This document shows, one piece after another, positions 36,267 through 47,559 of a DNA stretch of 64,000 bases. The notes under the pieces are model-generated. The model searched no databases. It saw only the letters and a program-made list of their open reading frames with translations, and was not told where the DNA came from. The translations under genes were made by a program, and so were the position numbers. Origin of the DNA: Hordeum vulgare subsp. vulgare (taxonomy: Eukaryota > Streptophyta > Magnoliopsida > Poales > Poaceae); NCBI RefSeq assembly GCF_904849725.1, contig NC_058521.1, forward strand, positions 343,464,638-343,528,637. Direction: 5' to 3'. Each line of letters starts with the position of its first letter. The first letter of the stretch is position 1.

Positions 36267-37215
36267 AGCATCCCCAAGCTTAACTCCTGCTCGTCCTCTA
36301 GTAGGGAAGTGATAAAGAATGAATTTTTGATGTGGAATGCTACCTAGCATAGTTGTCCTTTGCAACTTCTTTCATGTGGCATGAACGTTCAGATCCGTAA
36401 GATTCAAAACAATAGTTTGCTATTAACATGAAAACAGTAATACTTCAAGCAAACTAGCAAGGTAATCATGAACTTTCAAAATAACAAGGCCAAAGAAAGT
36501 TATCCCTAAAAAATCATATAGTCTGGCTATGTCCATCATCCTCACACAGCTAATGTAAATCATGCACAACCCCGGAATTGGCCAAGTAATTGTTTTCGCA
36601 CTCTTACTTTCTCAAACTTTTTATAACTCTCACGCAATACATGAGCGCGAGCCATAGATATAGCACTATAGGTGGAATAGAGTGTGGTGGTGGTTGTGAG
36701 ATAAAAAGGAGGACATGTTCACATTGACTCGGCATATTAATAGGCTATGTAGATGCCCATTATAGATATCAATGTGAATGAGTAGGGATTGCCATACATG
36801 AGATGCACTGGAGCTATAAGTATGTGAAAGCTCAAAAGGAAAACTAGTGGGTGTGCATCAAACTTGCTTGCTCACAAAGACCTAGGGAACTTTTGAGGAA
36901 GCCCATCATTGGAATATACAAGCCAAGTTATAAAATGAAGATTCTCACTAGCATATGGTAGTGCCAAAGCAAGAAGCTCTCACTCATGAAGAACATGGTG
37001 CTAACATGAAGCACAAGTGTGGAAAAAGATCGTAGCATTCTCCCTTCTATCTTTTTCTCTCATTTCTTTTTTTTATTTGGGCTCTTAGGCCTCTTTTTTT
37101 CTTTTCTCTTTTTTTCTTTTTGGGCTCTTTGGAGTTGTTAGGTTGGGATCCTGGGTAGAAACTGGTGATATTTTAGTAGGTAAATTAACGCCTCAGCTAG
37201 CGAGCGACTCATCAT

Positions 37216-37448
37216 GGTTCAAAAGAGGAATGGCTTGCGGTGGATACCTAGGCACCCAGAGACGAGGAAGGGCGTAGCAAGCGACAAAATGCTTCGGGGA
37301 GATGAAAATAAGCATAGATCCGGAGATTCCCAAATAGGTCAACCTTTTGAACTTCTTGCTGAATCCATGAGCAGGCAAGAGACAACCTGGCGAACTGAAA
37401 CATCTTAGTAGCGAGAGGAAAAGAAAGCAAAAGCGATTCCCGTAGTAG
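37216..37448 (+). pseudogene. rrn23: Plastid 23S rRNA 5' fragment (nuclear plastid insert)
   Basis: The segment matches the first ~235 nt of chloroplast 23S rRNA: GGTGGATACCTAGGCACCCA, GGAAGGGCGTAGCAAGCGAC, GATTCCCAAATAGGTCAACC and AACTGAAACATCTTAGTAGC are all in the right order and spacing. It ends abruptly at GATTCCCGTAGTAG, where the gene would continue into CGGCGAGCG. It lies within the Sabrina-like element and is not a functional rRNA gene. A mitochondrial copy of plastid DNA is an alternative immediate source. Confidence 0.9.
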
Positions 37449-37549
37449 TTTGTTTCGAGAAAGACATCGTCCGATTCTCGTTCTATTGATTCTTTTCCGA
37501 TCGAGATGTACGGATCCATGTGTCTACATACATAGATTCTGTTCATGGA
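37449..37549. other. Probable plastid rps7 downstream spacer
   Basis: This joins directly to the 3' end of rps7 and continues the same strand. It is likely the rps7-ndhB spacer of the plastid inverted repeat, but I identify it only by position and sequence style. Confidence 0.5.
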
Positions 37550-37730
37550 TTAACAAAAATGTGCAAGAGCTCTATTTGCCTCTGCCATTCTATGAGTCGC
37601 TTCCTTTTTGCGTATGGCACCCCCACTCCCTTTGGCAGCATCTACTAATTCGGAACTCAATTTCAAAGCCATATTTCGACCCGGACGCTTTTGGGATGCT
37701 TCTAATAACCAATGAATACCAACCTCGATT
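37550..37730 (-). pseudogene. rps7: Plastid rps7 3' fragment
   Basis: On the minus strand about 60 codons of the C-terminus of plastid ribosomal protein S7 are readable: [14 protein letters not shown], then [16 protein letters not shown], then [20 protein letters not shown] and a TAA stop (37550-37552). Compared with the usual plastid sequence there are Arg to Cys before the stop and Arg to His before WLLEAS, both explainable by C to T changes after transfer to the nucleus. The N-terminal part is absent; beyond about 37730 the similarity is lost. Confidence 0.88.
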
Positions 37731-39816
37731 CATTTCAATATGAGGGCAAGAATTGAACCGATTCAATAAATTACAAGAGAACAATTACACAACAAAAGAG
37801 AAAAGAAAGGAGGTATTTGTTGGGAGTAGATGGGTTTTACTAAATCAAAATTGTGATTCTTTACTTATTTATTTTTGATTTGCAATTCTTATAATTTTTA
37901 CTTTTTCTAAGTTTTCTTATTGCCGAGCCAGCTTATTTTTTTAAATTTATTTCCTCACATGGGACAATGCTCTAATAATGATGATCATCACACTTTTTAG
38001 TTACTCAAAGCTTAAAGATCACAATGATGATGACTCCATAGGAAATGCGTCCGGCAGTGTACCGGGATGTGCAACGATCTAGTATGATCACGCAAATGGC
38101 AATATGAGAGTGACGGCACAAGTCATAACACGAAACAGGGGGAGCTGCATGGAAATATATCTCGGAATGGCTATGAAAATGCCATAGTAGGTAGGTATGG
38201 TGGCTGTTTTGAGGAAGGAATTTGGTGGGTTTGTGCACTGGCGAGAATTGCACGGCACTAGAGAGGCTAGCAATGGTGGAATGTGAAAGTGCGTCTATAG
38301 CATGGGCTCAAATTAGTCATGAATAACGCATATACTTATTGCGAAAGTTTTTATTAGTAATCAAAACAGAGTGCTAAACGCATACTCCGAGGGGAAGGGT
38401 TGGTAGGTGTAAACAATCATGCAATCCCGACCTCAACTCAAAGGATGACAATCAATTGAACAATTATGCTCCGACTTCCTAACATAGCGGTTCACCTTAC
38501 GTGCATGCTACGGGAATCACTAACTCCAATACAAGTATCTCTAGATTCACAACACCCTACTAACATAACTCTCAATATTACCGAATCCACGTCTCAAAAC
38601 TAATTTAGAGGAATCAAAACTTCTCTTTCTATTCAATGCACATGAAGATGGAGGTTTTTGCATCCTCTTTGGGTACCAACCACATTTGGGACTATTTCAT
38701 AGCATAAGCCAACAACCAAATCACGCACCGCCGTGCTCTAAAGATATAAGTGCCGAACTAGAGCAAAAGTATCTAGCTCAAAAGATATATCTGAAGCACT
38801 AGAGAAAAAGTATCTAGCTGAAAAGATATAAGTGAAGCACTACAACAAAAGTATCTAGCTCAAAAGATATAAGTGAAGCACTATGAGCATTCTAGCAAAA
38901 TCACGATGTGTGCATGTCTCTCTCTCTCAAAAAGGTGTGCAGCAAGGATGATTGTGACACAACAAAAATAAAAGACTCCTAAGATACAAGACGCTCCAAG
39001 AAAAACACATATCATGTGGTGAATAAAAATTTAGCTCCAAGTAATGTTACCGATGGATTGGAGACGAAAGAGGGGATGCCTTCCCGGGGCATCCCCAAGC
39101 TTAGGAGTTTTGGTGTCCTTGAATTTGGCTTGGGATGCCTTGGGCATCCCCAAGCTTGAGATCTTTCCACTCCTTATCTCTTTGTCCATGAGAACGTCAC
39201 CCAAAACTTGAAAACTTCACAACACAAAACTTAAACAGAAACTTGTGATAACATTAGTACAAGAAAACAAACTACCACTTCTTTTGATACTGTAGCAAGC
39301 TTGAATTCCATCTATATTGATTATGGGCTACAGTATTCTCACTTTTCCATGGCTAGTACCCCCCCCCATACTAACCATAGTTTCATCAAAACAAGCAACC
39401 AACTCAACAAAAAAATAGAATCTGTCAAAAACAGACCAGTCTGTAGCAATCTGTATACTTCGTATACTTTTGGTACTTCAAAAAAATCTGAAAAATTACA
39501 AAGGTCTGGGGAAAAAGCATATCAATGAGAAGCAAAAAGAATCAACCCAACATCTCTTTCTGAATAAAGATGAAAAATAATCTCGTGAGCGAAAAGTTTT
39601 TGTCATTTTCCAGCAGGATCAAACAACCATTACCAAGACTAGTCATAAAGGTTTTGCTTGGCTCAAACACAAAAACAAACACAAAAAACACAATCACAAG
39701 ATAATTATGAAAGTGTGGACGCAACAAAACATAAAGAAAAAAGATAAATTCATTTGGTTGCCTCCCAACAAGCGCTATTGTTTAACGCTCTTTAGCTAGG
39801 CAAAGGAGCGATAGAA

Positions 39817-40251
39817 TCACGTATCGTTGTCTTTGGTGCTCAAACCATAAGTAGCCCTCATCATGGATTCATAAGGCAATCTTATTTTATTTCTAGGAAA
39901 GTGTTCCATGCCCTTCCTTAAAGGAAATTGAAATCTAATATTCCCTTCCTTCATATCGATGATAGCACCAATAGTCCTTAGGAAAGGTCTACCAAGAATA
40001 ATAGGGCATGTAGGATTGCAATCAAGGTCAAGCACACTGAAATCCACGGATACATAGTTCCTATGTGCAATAATAAGAACATAATTGATCCTTCCTATGG
40101 GTTTCTTGATAGTAGAATCAGCAAGATGCAAATTAAGAGAACACTCTTCAATCTCATTAAAACCCAGAATATCACATAAAGGCTTTGGAATCGCAGAAAC
40201 ACTAGCACCCAAATCACACAAAGCATTGCACTCATAGTTTTTGATTTTGAT
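39817..40251 (-). CDS. Retropepsin (aspartic protease) of Sabrina-like element
   Basis: The frame opens after a stop at 40252-40254 and runs to 39817. It contains the catalytic motif CDLGASVSAIPKPLCDILGF, in which the Asp-Ser/Leu-Gly core is DLG, and the later CPIILGRPFLRT motif, both diagnostic of gypsy proteases. It would process gag. It is separated from gag by stops at about 40425 and 40252, which may be decay or lie in a linker. No polymerase follows. The real start is unknown because the protease is normally made as part of a polyprotein. Confidence 0.8.
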   Translation of the reverse strand: MKIKNYECNALCDLGASVSAIPKPLCDILGFNEIEECSLNLHLADSTIKKPIGRINYVLIIAHRNYVSVDFSVLDLDCNPTCPIILGRPFLRTIGAIIDMKEGNIRFQFPLRKGMEHFPRNKIRLPYESMMRATYGLSTKDNDT

Positions 40252-40424
40252 TTAGATGGTAGGTTCCCACTCATCATGAAGCTTTCTAGGGATAGAGACT
40301 TCCAATTCAAGTTTCTCTTCAAGAGCTTTTATCATAGCTTCGACGATATGATCGGTAAAGGCTTTGTTTTGGCTATAAGCGTGTGGAGTGTTCAACATGG
40401 ATTCCATCAAAGAAATGCATTCAA

Positions 40425-41852
40425 TCAAGGAGCAACTATCATAATTGAAGTTTTAACGTCTTCTACTCCACTTTTAATGCTCTTAGCATCAAGATAAATG
40501 GACTCTGAATCCTTGGGGCACTTTTCAACCAAAGTGGATTCATATCCAGCCCCATAATCATTAGGTCTGACACAAGAAAACAAAGATTCAATGGGAGTCA
40601 GAGCAAGCACTTTAATATCTTCGTGATTCTCATCACGAGAACACGCCTTTTTAAGCCATTCATGTCTAGCACGAATTTGGGCGGTTCTTTCTTGGATCTC
40701 AATCATGGAAACAAGCATAGCTTTCAAAGTTTTATCCATGTTGATTTTGGGAGGAGCACATCTAACTTTCAAAGCATCAACATCACAAGAAATCCTATCA
40801 ATGCTGTTAGCCAAATCGTCAATTTTGAGTAGTTTTTCCTCTATGGACGCATTGAAAATCTTTTGAGAGTTGATGAACTCTTTGATATTACTCTCTAGAT
40901 CAGAGGGTAATCTATTGTAATTTGCATGGGTATTGTTGTAGGAGTTGCCAAAGTTATTAGAGGAGTTACTAGGAAAAGGCCTAGGAACATAGTTTCCTCT
41001 AAAAGCGTTGTTGTTGCCAAAGTTATTCCTACCAACAAAATTAACGTCCAAGCTAGCGTTGCTACTCTCAATCAAAGAAGACAAAGGCATATCATTAGGA
41101 TCCAAAGGAGCACTTCTACTAGCAACCAAATTCATTAACTCATCCATCTTAGCACTCAACGAGTTAATTTCTTCTATAGCGTGTACCTTCTTACTAGTAG
41201 GTGACCTTTCAGTGTGCCACTGAGATTAGTTCATCATGATATTGTCTAAGAGCTTTGTGGCTTCTCCTAACGTGATTTCCATGAACGTTCCACCTGAGGC
41301 GGAGTTCAAGATATTTCTAGAAGCAAAATTCAAGCCAGCGTAAAAGATTTGAATAATCATCCAAAGACTCAAGCCATGAGCGGGGCAATTTCTAATCATT
41401 AATTTCATTCTCTCCCAAGCTTGTGCAACATGTTCATGATCAAGTTGCTTGAAATTCATGATATCATTACGGAGAGAGATGAATTTAGCTGGCGGAAAAT
41501 ACTTGGATATATAAGCATATTTGCACTTATCCCAAGAATCGATACTATATTTGGGCAAAGAAGAAAACCAAGTTTTTGCGCGATCTCGCAACGAGGAAGG
41601 AAAAAGCTTCAATTTAATCACGTCATTATCCACATCTTTTTTCTTTTGCATATCGCAAAGCTCAATGAAGGTATTGAGATGGGATGTGGCATCTTCACTA
41701 GGATGGCCACAGAATTGCTCTTTCATAAAAAGATTCAGCAAAGCGGCATTGATTTCGTATGACTCCGCACTAGTGGCAGGAGCAATCGGAGTACTAATAA
41801 AATCATTATTATTAGTATTCGAGAAGTCGCAAAGTTTAGTGTTTTCGTTCAT
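40425..41852 (-). pseudogene. Gag of Sabrina-like element with one nonsense codon
   Basis: Gag forms the virus-like particle. The start chosen is the Met at 41852 (MNENTKLCDFSNTNN), where the acidic N-terminal segment typical of the family begins; the upstream open sequence reads as basic leader. The core carries FLPSSLRDRAKTWFSSL-like spacing (LFPSSLRDRAKTWFSSLP), FISLRNDIMNFKQ and AWERMKLMIRNCPAHGL. A single in-frame stop at 41226-41228 lies where relatives have Tyr, in NYSQWHTE. After it the same frame runs on through an Asn-rich linker and a coiled segment to 40425. Otherwise the frame is intact, which fits a recent insertion. Confidence 0.85.
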
Positions 41853-42043
41853 TGTGACTTCAGCAAGCAAGCAAGCACACAAGCAAACAAAAAGTGGGCG
41901 AGAAAAAGGGCGAATGAAAAGGCGAACGAAAAAGGTAAAATGGTGAAGTGGGGGAGAGGAAAACGAGAGGCAACTGGCAAACAAAGTAATGCAAGAGATG
42001 AGTTTGCGACACCTACTTGGATGAGTTCTAGACTTGATCTTCC

Positions 42044-42061
42044 TCCCCGGCAACGGCGCCA
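42044..42061 (-). other. tRNA-Asp primer-binding site
   Basis: In minus orientation it reads TGGCGCCGTTGCCGGGGA, complementary to the 3' end of plant tRNA-Asp. It is 10 bp from the LTR edge at 42072. Confidence 0.85.
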
Positions 42062-42071
42062 GAAATTCTTC

Positions 42072-43624
42072 TACTGCAGCAACAAAACTACTTCCCTGGC
42101 GCGTAGGAATTCTTCTTGTTACTGCTGTGATTTGCGTCGGTTTTTCCCTTGAAGAGGAAAGGGTGATGCAGCACAGGAGCAGTAAGTATTTCCCTCAGTT
42201 TGGGAACCAAGGTATCGATCCAGAAGGAGGGCCTCGTCAAATCCAATGTACGTGCGCAAACACAAACATGCTTGCACCCAACGCTTCCAAGGGGTTGTTA
42301 ATCCCTTCAAGATTGTTTGCAAAGTGAGATCTGAAGGCAGAAAGTGCAACGAAGTAAAAAGTGTAAGGCTGGAAATATGGTGTGGAGTAGACCCTGGGGG
42401 CCATAGTGTTCACTAGAGGCTTCTCTCATAATAGCAAATATCACGGTGGGTGAACAAATTACTATCGTGCAATTGATAGAACCGCGCAAAGTCATGACGA
42501 TATCTAAGGCAATGATCTAGCATATAGGCATCACGTCCGAGACAAGTAGACATATACTTTCTGCATCTACTACTATTACTCCACACATCGACCGCTATCT
42601 AGCATGCATCTAGTGTATTGAGTTCATGACGAACAGAGTAACACTTTAAGCAAGATGACATGATGTCGAGGGATAATCTCAAACCAATAATGAAAACCCC
42701 ATCTTTTTACCCTTGATGGCCACAACACGATACGTGCCTCGCTACCCCTTCTGTCACTGGATGAGGTCACTGCACGGTATGAACCCAAAACCAAGCACTT
42801 CTCCCATTGCAAATATCATAGATCTAGTTGGCCAAACAAAACCCTCAACTCGAAGAGAATTACAAGGATATGAAATCATGTATAAGAGAGATCAGAAGAA
42901 ACTCAAATAAGATTCATAGATAATCTGATCAGAAATCCACAATTCATCAGATCTCGACAAACACACTGCAAAAGAAGATTACATCGGATAGATCTCCATG
43001 AAGATCATGGAGAACTTTGTATTAAAGATCCAAGAGAGAGAAGAAGCCATCTAGTTACTATCTATGGACCCGTAGGCCTATGGTGAACTACTCACGCATC
43101 ATCGGTGAGGTCATGGTGTTGATGAAGAAGCCCTCCGTGTCTGAATCCCCCTGCAGGCAGGGCACCAAGACGTGCCTCAGATGGGATCTTGCGGAGATAG
43201 AAGCTTGCGGCAGGGGAAAAGTAATTGCGATCGTCTCTTTATTTTTTTGGGAATATTTGGGAATATATAGGCGCAAGATCTAGGTCAAGGGACATCTAGG
43301 GGGCCCACAAGCCTGGATGGCGCACCCCCCTGGCCGCGAGGTGCGGGCTTGTGGGGCCCCTCGGGATCTTCTGGCTTGGCTCCCAAGTCCTCCAATCTTC
43401 TTCTGTTCCAGGAAAAATCTTTTCGGGGATTTTCTTCTGTTTGGACTCCGTTTCAAAATCTCCTCTGAAAGGGGTAAAAACATGGAAAAAACAGGAACTG
43501 GCACTTGCCACAGAGTTAATAAGTTAGTCCCAGAAAATAAATAAAAGGCATGCAAAAAATCCAAAGTTTGACAAGTTAATATCATGAAACCATAAAAAAT
43601 TATAGATACGTTGGAGACGTATCA
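42072..43624 (-). repeat. 5' LTR of Sabrina-like element
   Basis: 1553 bp; starts TACTGCAGCAAC (TG mutated to TA) and ends ACGTATCA. Near its 3' edge (plus 42090-42118) it holds CTTCCCTGGCGCGTAGGAATTCTTC, which looks like a shortened second copy of the primer site plus its 10-bp spacer. Confidence 0.9.
43262..43270 (-). promoter_or_regulatory. TATA-like element in Sabrina-like 5' LTR
   Basis: CTATATATT on the minus strand, about 355 bp inside the LTR from its U3 end and followed downstream by the leader. The same motif is conserved in the other LTR (35910-35918) and in the solo LTR near 16782. Confidence 0.4.
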
Positions 43625-43906
43625 GTGCCCCAACCTGGCTAGTAGTATGTACTACTATTTTTAAATTCAAACATGCTAAAATCCTAAACGGCTAGGGACA
43701 CAGAGACATTTGAAGAGCTAGATAGCCCTCATATGTCACTTTTTCATGTATTTTTTCTTCATCTAGCTGCCCCATCGCAACAATCATCATTCCCCATGCC
43801 ACATCATATCCGAGTGTCCAGAAAGAGTAGGATATCCTAGTCAGTACAACATGTTTCCTTATAATTACACAACATATAATGTAATACGATATTATCTGTC
43901 GTCTCT

Positions 43907-43941
43907 TATTTAGCCTACCCCAACTTGTTTGGGACTAAAGC
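43907..43941 (+). repeat. Au-SINE-like 3' end fragment
   Basis: AGCCTACCCCAACTTGTTTG followed by GGACTAAAG resembles the conserved 3' end of the plant Au SINE family. No 5' tRNA-like part was found nearby, so it is at most a remnant within the CACTA element. Confidence 0.35.
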
Positions 43942-44314
43942 TGCTGCTCTGTAAGCAGGGAGTACAAAAAAATGGCCAAAACATGGACTTAACTGTAGCC
44001 AAACATGGTGCCTCGCTAACAGACCATCACCTTTTGATTTCCAACAAGTCTAATTTTCTCCGCTGAGTTGGCCATAACCTGTTAAGGTACAACCAATGCA
44101 GGACCACGTCAACAAATGTGCAACTTAACTAGATGCTTATCGTACTTCGATAACTGAGGTGAGAACTTCAAAGTAACAACGAAATTTCAATCTTAAAGTT
44201 GATTATCATGGTCCTATTTCGCGTCGTCGACACTTACTAGACCTCACACATTGTTGAACTGAATCCGGAATATACAACACATGTTGGCAAAATGAAATCC
44301 AAACATTCACTTAC

Positions 44315-44878
44315 AGCAGCCATGAAGACCGAGCTCATTCTTCGTCTTGATCGCTTGTTGAAGGCGGGGTGGACGACCTTGCGGTGGCGCTTCCAGTCGT
44401 CGACGTCGGTGAGCACCATCCACTTGCTGAGCAGGCGGGCGATGTGCAGGTTCCCGATGTTCTTGGGGTACATCCTGCTGCGGTCGGCGAGCACCTTCTT
44501 CACCACGTTCACGCATACCACGCACAGGATCGGCCTGGCATCGAACCAGTACAGGAACGTGCGACCTGCAGCAGACCAGAACGTAAGAGCAAGAACTAGA
44601 CGGCCATGGATTGGAACTTGGAAGGAATTGCGGTTTGTCTGAGGTTGTCGTACCATGGACGGGGATCCATTTGCGGAAGTGCGGTTGGACTATGAGGACA
44701 AAGTCATGGTCGCTGACGTCCAACGCGGCACCGACGGTGTCGTCCCGGAGCCGCTTGATCTTGCCGAGGTTGCCGGCGAAGAAGCTCTAGCCCGGCCCAC
44801 CCACGCCTTGCGCGCGGAGCTGACGGGTGATGGCGCGCGGTACACTAGCGTTTTGAACGCCCACGAGGCCGCCACCAT
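44315..44878 (-). pseudogene. Captured cytochrome P450 fragment (clan 72, CYP709-like), two exons with intron
   Basis: Exon 1 (about 44654-44878) starts at an ATG (44876-44878) and encodes an N-terminal anchor stretch, then GNLGKIKRLRD and DHDFVLIVQPHFRKWIPVHG. Exon 2 (44315-44565) encodes RTFLYWFDARPIL, RMYPKNIGNLHIARLL and WKRHRKVVHPAFN, the helix-C region that contacts heme. An 88-bp intron between them keeps GT and AG borders and phase. Exon 2 ends at a GTAAGT donor; the rest of the gene, including the heme Cys loop, is absent. A frameshift near 44845 and a stop replacing Tyr in the GPGY motif (near 44787) disable it. It lies inside the CACTA element, so it is a capture rather than a resident gene. 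Confidence 0.88.
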
Positions 44879-45134
44879 CCAGACGAGAATGGATAAGTGT
44901 GATGGATCCGTGGTGATGGGAAGGAGCCGAGGGCGAGGCAGAATGGAGTTGCTGGAGGTGGTGGCGCGGTGCGGAAGGGAGCGACCAGAGCTGGTGGTGG
45001 TGGGGAGGGAGGGAAGGAGGGCTCGATCGGATCTGGAGAGGCGGCTCGATCGCATCTGGAGAGTGAGAAAGGATGGGTGGGTGGTTAGGGTTTTAGTTTT
45101 TCAAAGGCAGGCTCCACCGCTGGATGTGTGTTGA

Positions 45135-45720
45135 TGGATGGCTGAGATCGCGTCCAATTGGATGATCCGCTTGAAGGCAGTTTCTCACCTCTCATTGGCC
45201 GGCTCAGAACTCGATTTTTCTACCCAAATCTCTAGAAAAAATTACAGAAAATATAAATTATTTTTTCCCAATTGGACTACATCGTTTTTTCGAAAATATT
45301 ATACCACTTGAGTATCAAGATGTTTTCGTGTCTAGCTAGCTTGGAGGCACAGTGGCCAGACAAATATATAGCAGGAGCGCAGCATGAAGCGATGATGCTT
45401 CGAACGAGAAGAAGCAACCAGCTGGCCGAGCGGCGGATCACACATCCACCCACGTCCTATCAAAGACAAGAACTAGACTAAAAAATCCAATAGAAGCGCC
45501 CGCGTTCCCGGATGCCCAGATCCAGCACTGCGAGGACATATCTCGTCTTGGGCCACCCAGAAGTGCGCGCACAGCAAGATCCACCAAGCTACTTACAACA
45601 GATAGATATACAGCCAGAGAGGGGAGTGAGAGAGAGGTTGGTTACTTTGGAGACCTCCGAGGAGGAGGCGACGGGATACAAACCTGTACCACACGTGGAG
45701 AGCGGCCAGCAAGGTCAAAT
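45135..45720. other. Unassigned segment of CACTA right arm
   Basis: Sequence between the P450 fragment and the repeats. No similarity recognised; possibly 5' flank captured with the P450 gene. Confidence 0.4.
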
Positions 45721-46700
45721 GATCTCATATTGTGCACATTCATGGCATAGTTTTCTCAAAAGATCTCATATTATGCACAAGGGTGCATATTGAAATGACA
45801 AACAATGTTGTCTAAGGAAGTTTGCATTTTCTTTAGAAGGAAAATTCATTTTCCATTTTTTGAGTGTCTAAAATGAGTTTATTTGTGAAGGACCTACCAT
45901 ATATTCGTTGCAAAATTGGACTGAATCATTTTTCTAAAATATTAGATCCGATTTAATGTACAGTTGCCTAAATGGTTGGGTGTCGAATGCTTTGAGCCAC
46001 CCCTTGTAAAAAAGACAAATTTCTCCCATTCAGGAGGAAGCGGGTCAAATTTGAACTCCAGCTGCCTCACAGTTTGCTATTTATTTTTTTGAAAAATAAT
46101 TTATAGGTACAAAAGTATCTATTTTCTTGATATAGCTACGAACGGTCATACCTGCCTTTTTGACCGCATTTTGAAACAGGCATGAAAAATTGAAAAAAAA
46201 TCAAAGAATTGGAAAACCTTCACATTGGATCATTATATGTCACAAAGTGACTGGTAAAAATAATAAAATTTTAATACGGCAATTATTTTTAAAAAGTGTT
46301 CTAAAAAATGAGCTATCATGTGTGAAGATGGCTTTCAAGCCAAATGATTAATGTTATGGCGACATTCATGACATAGTTTGTTCAAATGATCTAATATTAT
46401 GCACAAGGGTGTATATTAGAATGGAAAACAATGTTGATTAAGGAAGTTTTCATTTTCCTTGCATGAAATATTCATTTTCCATTTTCAAGTGCCCAAAATT
46501 AGTTTTTGTGAAGAACCTACCATATATTTGTTTCAAAATTGGACCAAATCATTTTTGTAAAATACTAGGTAATATTTAATGTACAATTGACAAAACGGTT
46601 GGGTCTTAAAAAAATTTACCCACCTCTTGTGAAAAAGACAAATTTATGTCGATTCAGCTAGAATCGGGTTAAATTTGAACTCCAGTTGCCATTTGGACAT
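45720..46700. repeat. ~340-bp direct repeats, period 626 bp
   Basis: Copy 1 (45740-46070) and copy 2 (46360-46695) share ATTATGCACAAGGGTG, GGACCTACCATATAT/GAACCTACCATATAT, TTTAATGTACA and AAATTTGAACTCCAG in order. The landmark GATCT(C/A)ATATTATGCACAA is at 45762 and 46388. Confidence 0.85.
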
Positions 46701-46716
46701 GCCAAAGTGAAATTTT

Positions 46717-47500
46717 CTTCACAATGTGTCAATCTGAACAGAAAATGGTAACTGAAACTGCGCTCACATAGATGATTGGATTGAGCTGAAATTTGGAGAA
46801 GGATGATAATTTGGTCACATTAAGGCACTTTAAAAATTTCATAAAATATGGACAAACAAAAGTTGTACTTCCTTCACAATGCTCTCTACTGAACAGAATA
46901 TTGGAAAAATTATTGGGGGAAACTAGCTGAATTAAATGAGCTAAAAATTGGTGGAGTGAGGTTATATGGTCAGTTTCATCCCGTGGTAAATTTTCATCAA
47001 CTATAATGCAATATAAAATGTAATTGCTTCACAAAATGAAAATATTACCAGAAACAAAGATTGGATGATGAGCTCACATGGATTGTTAGATTGGTCTAAT
47101 ATTTTGTGGAGAGATATGTTTTGGGCACATAGAAGATGTTTTAAAAATTCAACTCATCAGGATATTCCTATATATTACTTCCTTCACAAAGCTCTTAGCT
47201 GAACACAAACTTTGGAAATTTGCTGAGAAAGATTTACTAGGCAAATGGTTACGAAAGTTTACATGAGGCAATGATTTGGACATGAAAGAGTGCCCAAAAA
47301 ATATGAGGGTAATCAAAGAAATATAAATATCACTTCCTTCACAAAGTGCTATTCTGAACAGAGTAGGAAAATGAATATTGCTGAATTGTTTTCCAACTAT
47401 GGAAGGAAGGGTTTTCACATATTTGAGGAATATATGATCGAAAGTATTTATGAGAATTTTTCGAGAATTTTTGGAATGATAGAATAGTAGGTTGCTTCAC
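46717..47500. repeat. Tandem array with exact 155-bp period
   Basis: CTTCAC landmarks fall at 46717, 46872, 47027, 47182, 47337 and 47495: four spacings of exactly 155 and one of 158. Units also share CTGAACAGAA/CTGAACACAA and weaker interior motifs (GGTCACATT/GGGCACATA), but the bodies have diverged. Confidence 0.85.
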
Positions 47501-47559
47501 AAACTAGGTTGAGGTGGGATAGAATGGACCCATGAGTGACATGGCAACATAGTTAGAAC

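Larger units (their letters stand above)
36267..39800 (-). other. Non-coding 3' region of Sabrina-like element
   Basis: About 3 kb of typical Sabrina/WHAM-type internal sequence without coding, including ATATAAGTGAAGCACTA repeats (38760-38885), paired GGGGCATCCCCAAGCTTAG blocks (39087 and 39145), and the coding-end marker at 39757-39780. The stretch 37130-37950 departs from this pattern and holds the organelle DNA described separately. Confidence 0.75.
34733..43624 (-). mobile_element. Sabrina-like non-autonomous gypsy element (8.9 kb)
   Basis: This is a complete element with LTRs 34733-36266 and 42072-43624 and the duplication GTGCC (34728-34732, 43625-43629). The primer site for tRNA-Asp is at 42044-42061. 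Gag (40425-41852) and protease (39817-40251) read on the minus strand. The sequence then passes directly to the segment GGTTGCCTCCCAACAAGCGC, with no reverse transcriptase, ribonuclease H or integrase. The LTRs are very similar to each other, so this is one of the younger insertions. It lies in the large CACTA element and contains plastid DNA at 37216-37730. Confidence 0.93.

Noticed and set aside
37216..37448. Functional 23S rRNA gene
   Set aside because: Only the first ~235 nt are present, inside a retrotransposon.
44655..45134. 159-aa plus-strand ORF near the P450 fragment
   Set aside because: Shadow of P450 exon 1 and its upstream sequence on the other strand.
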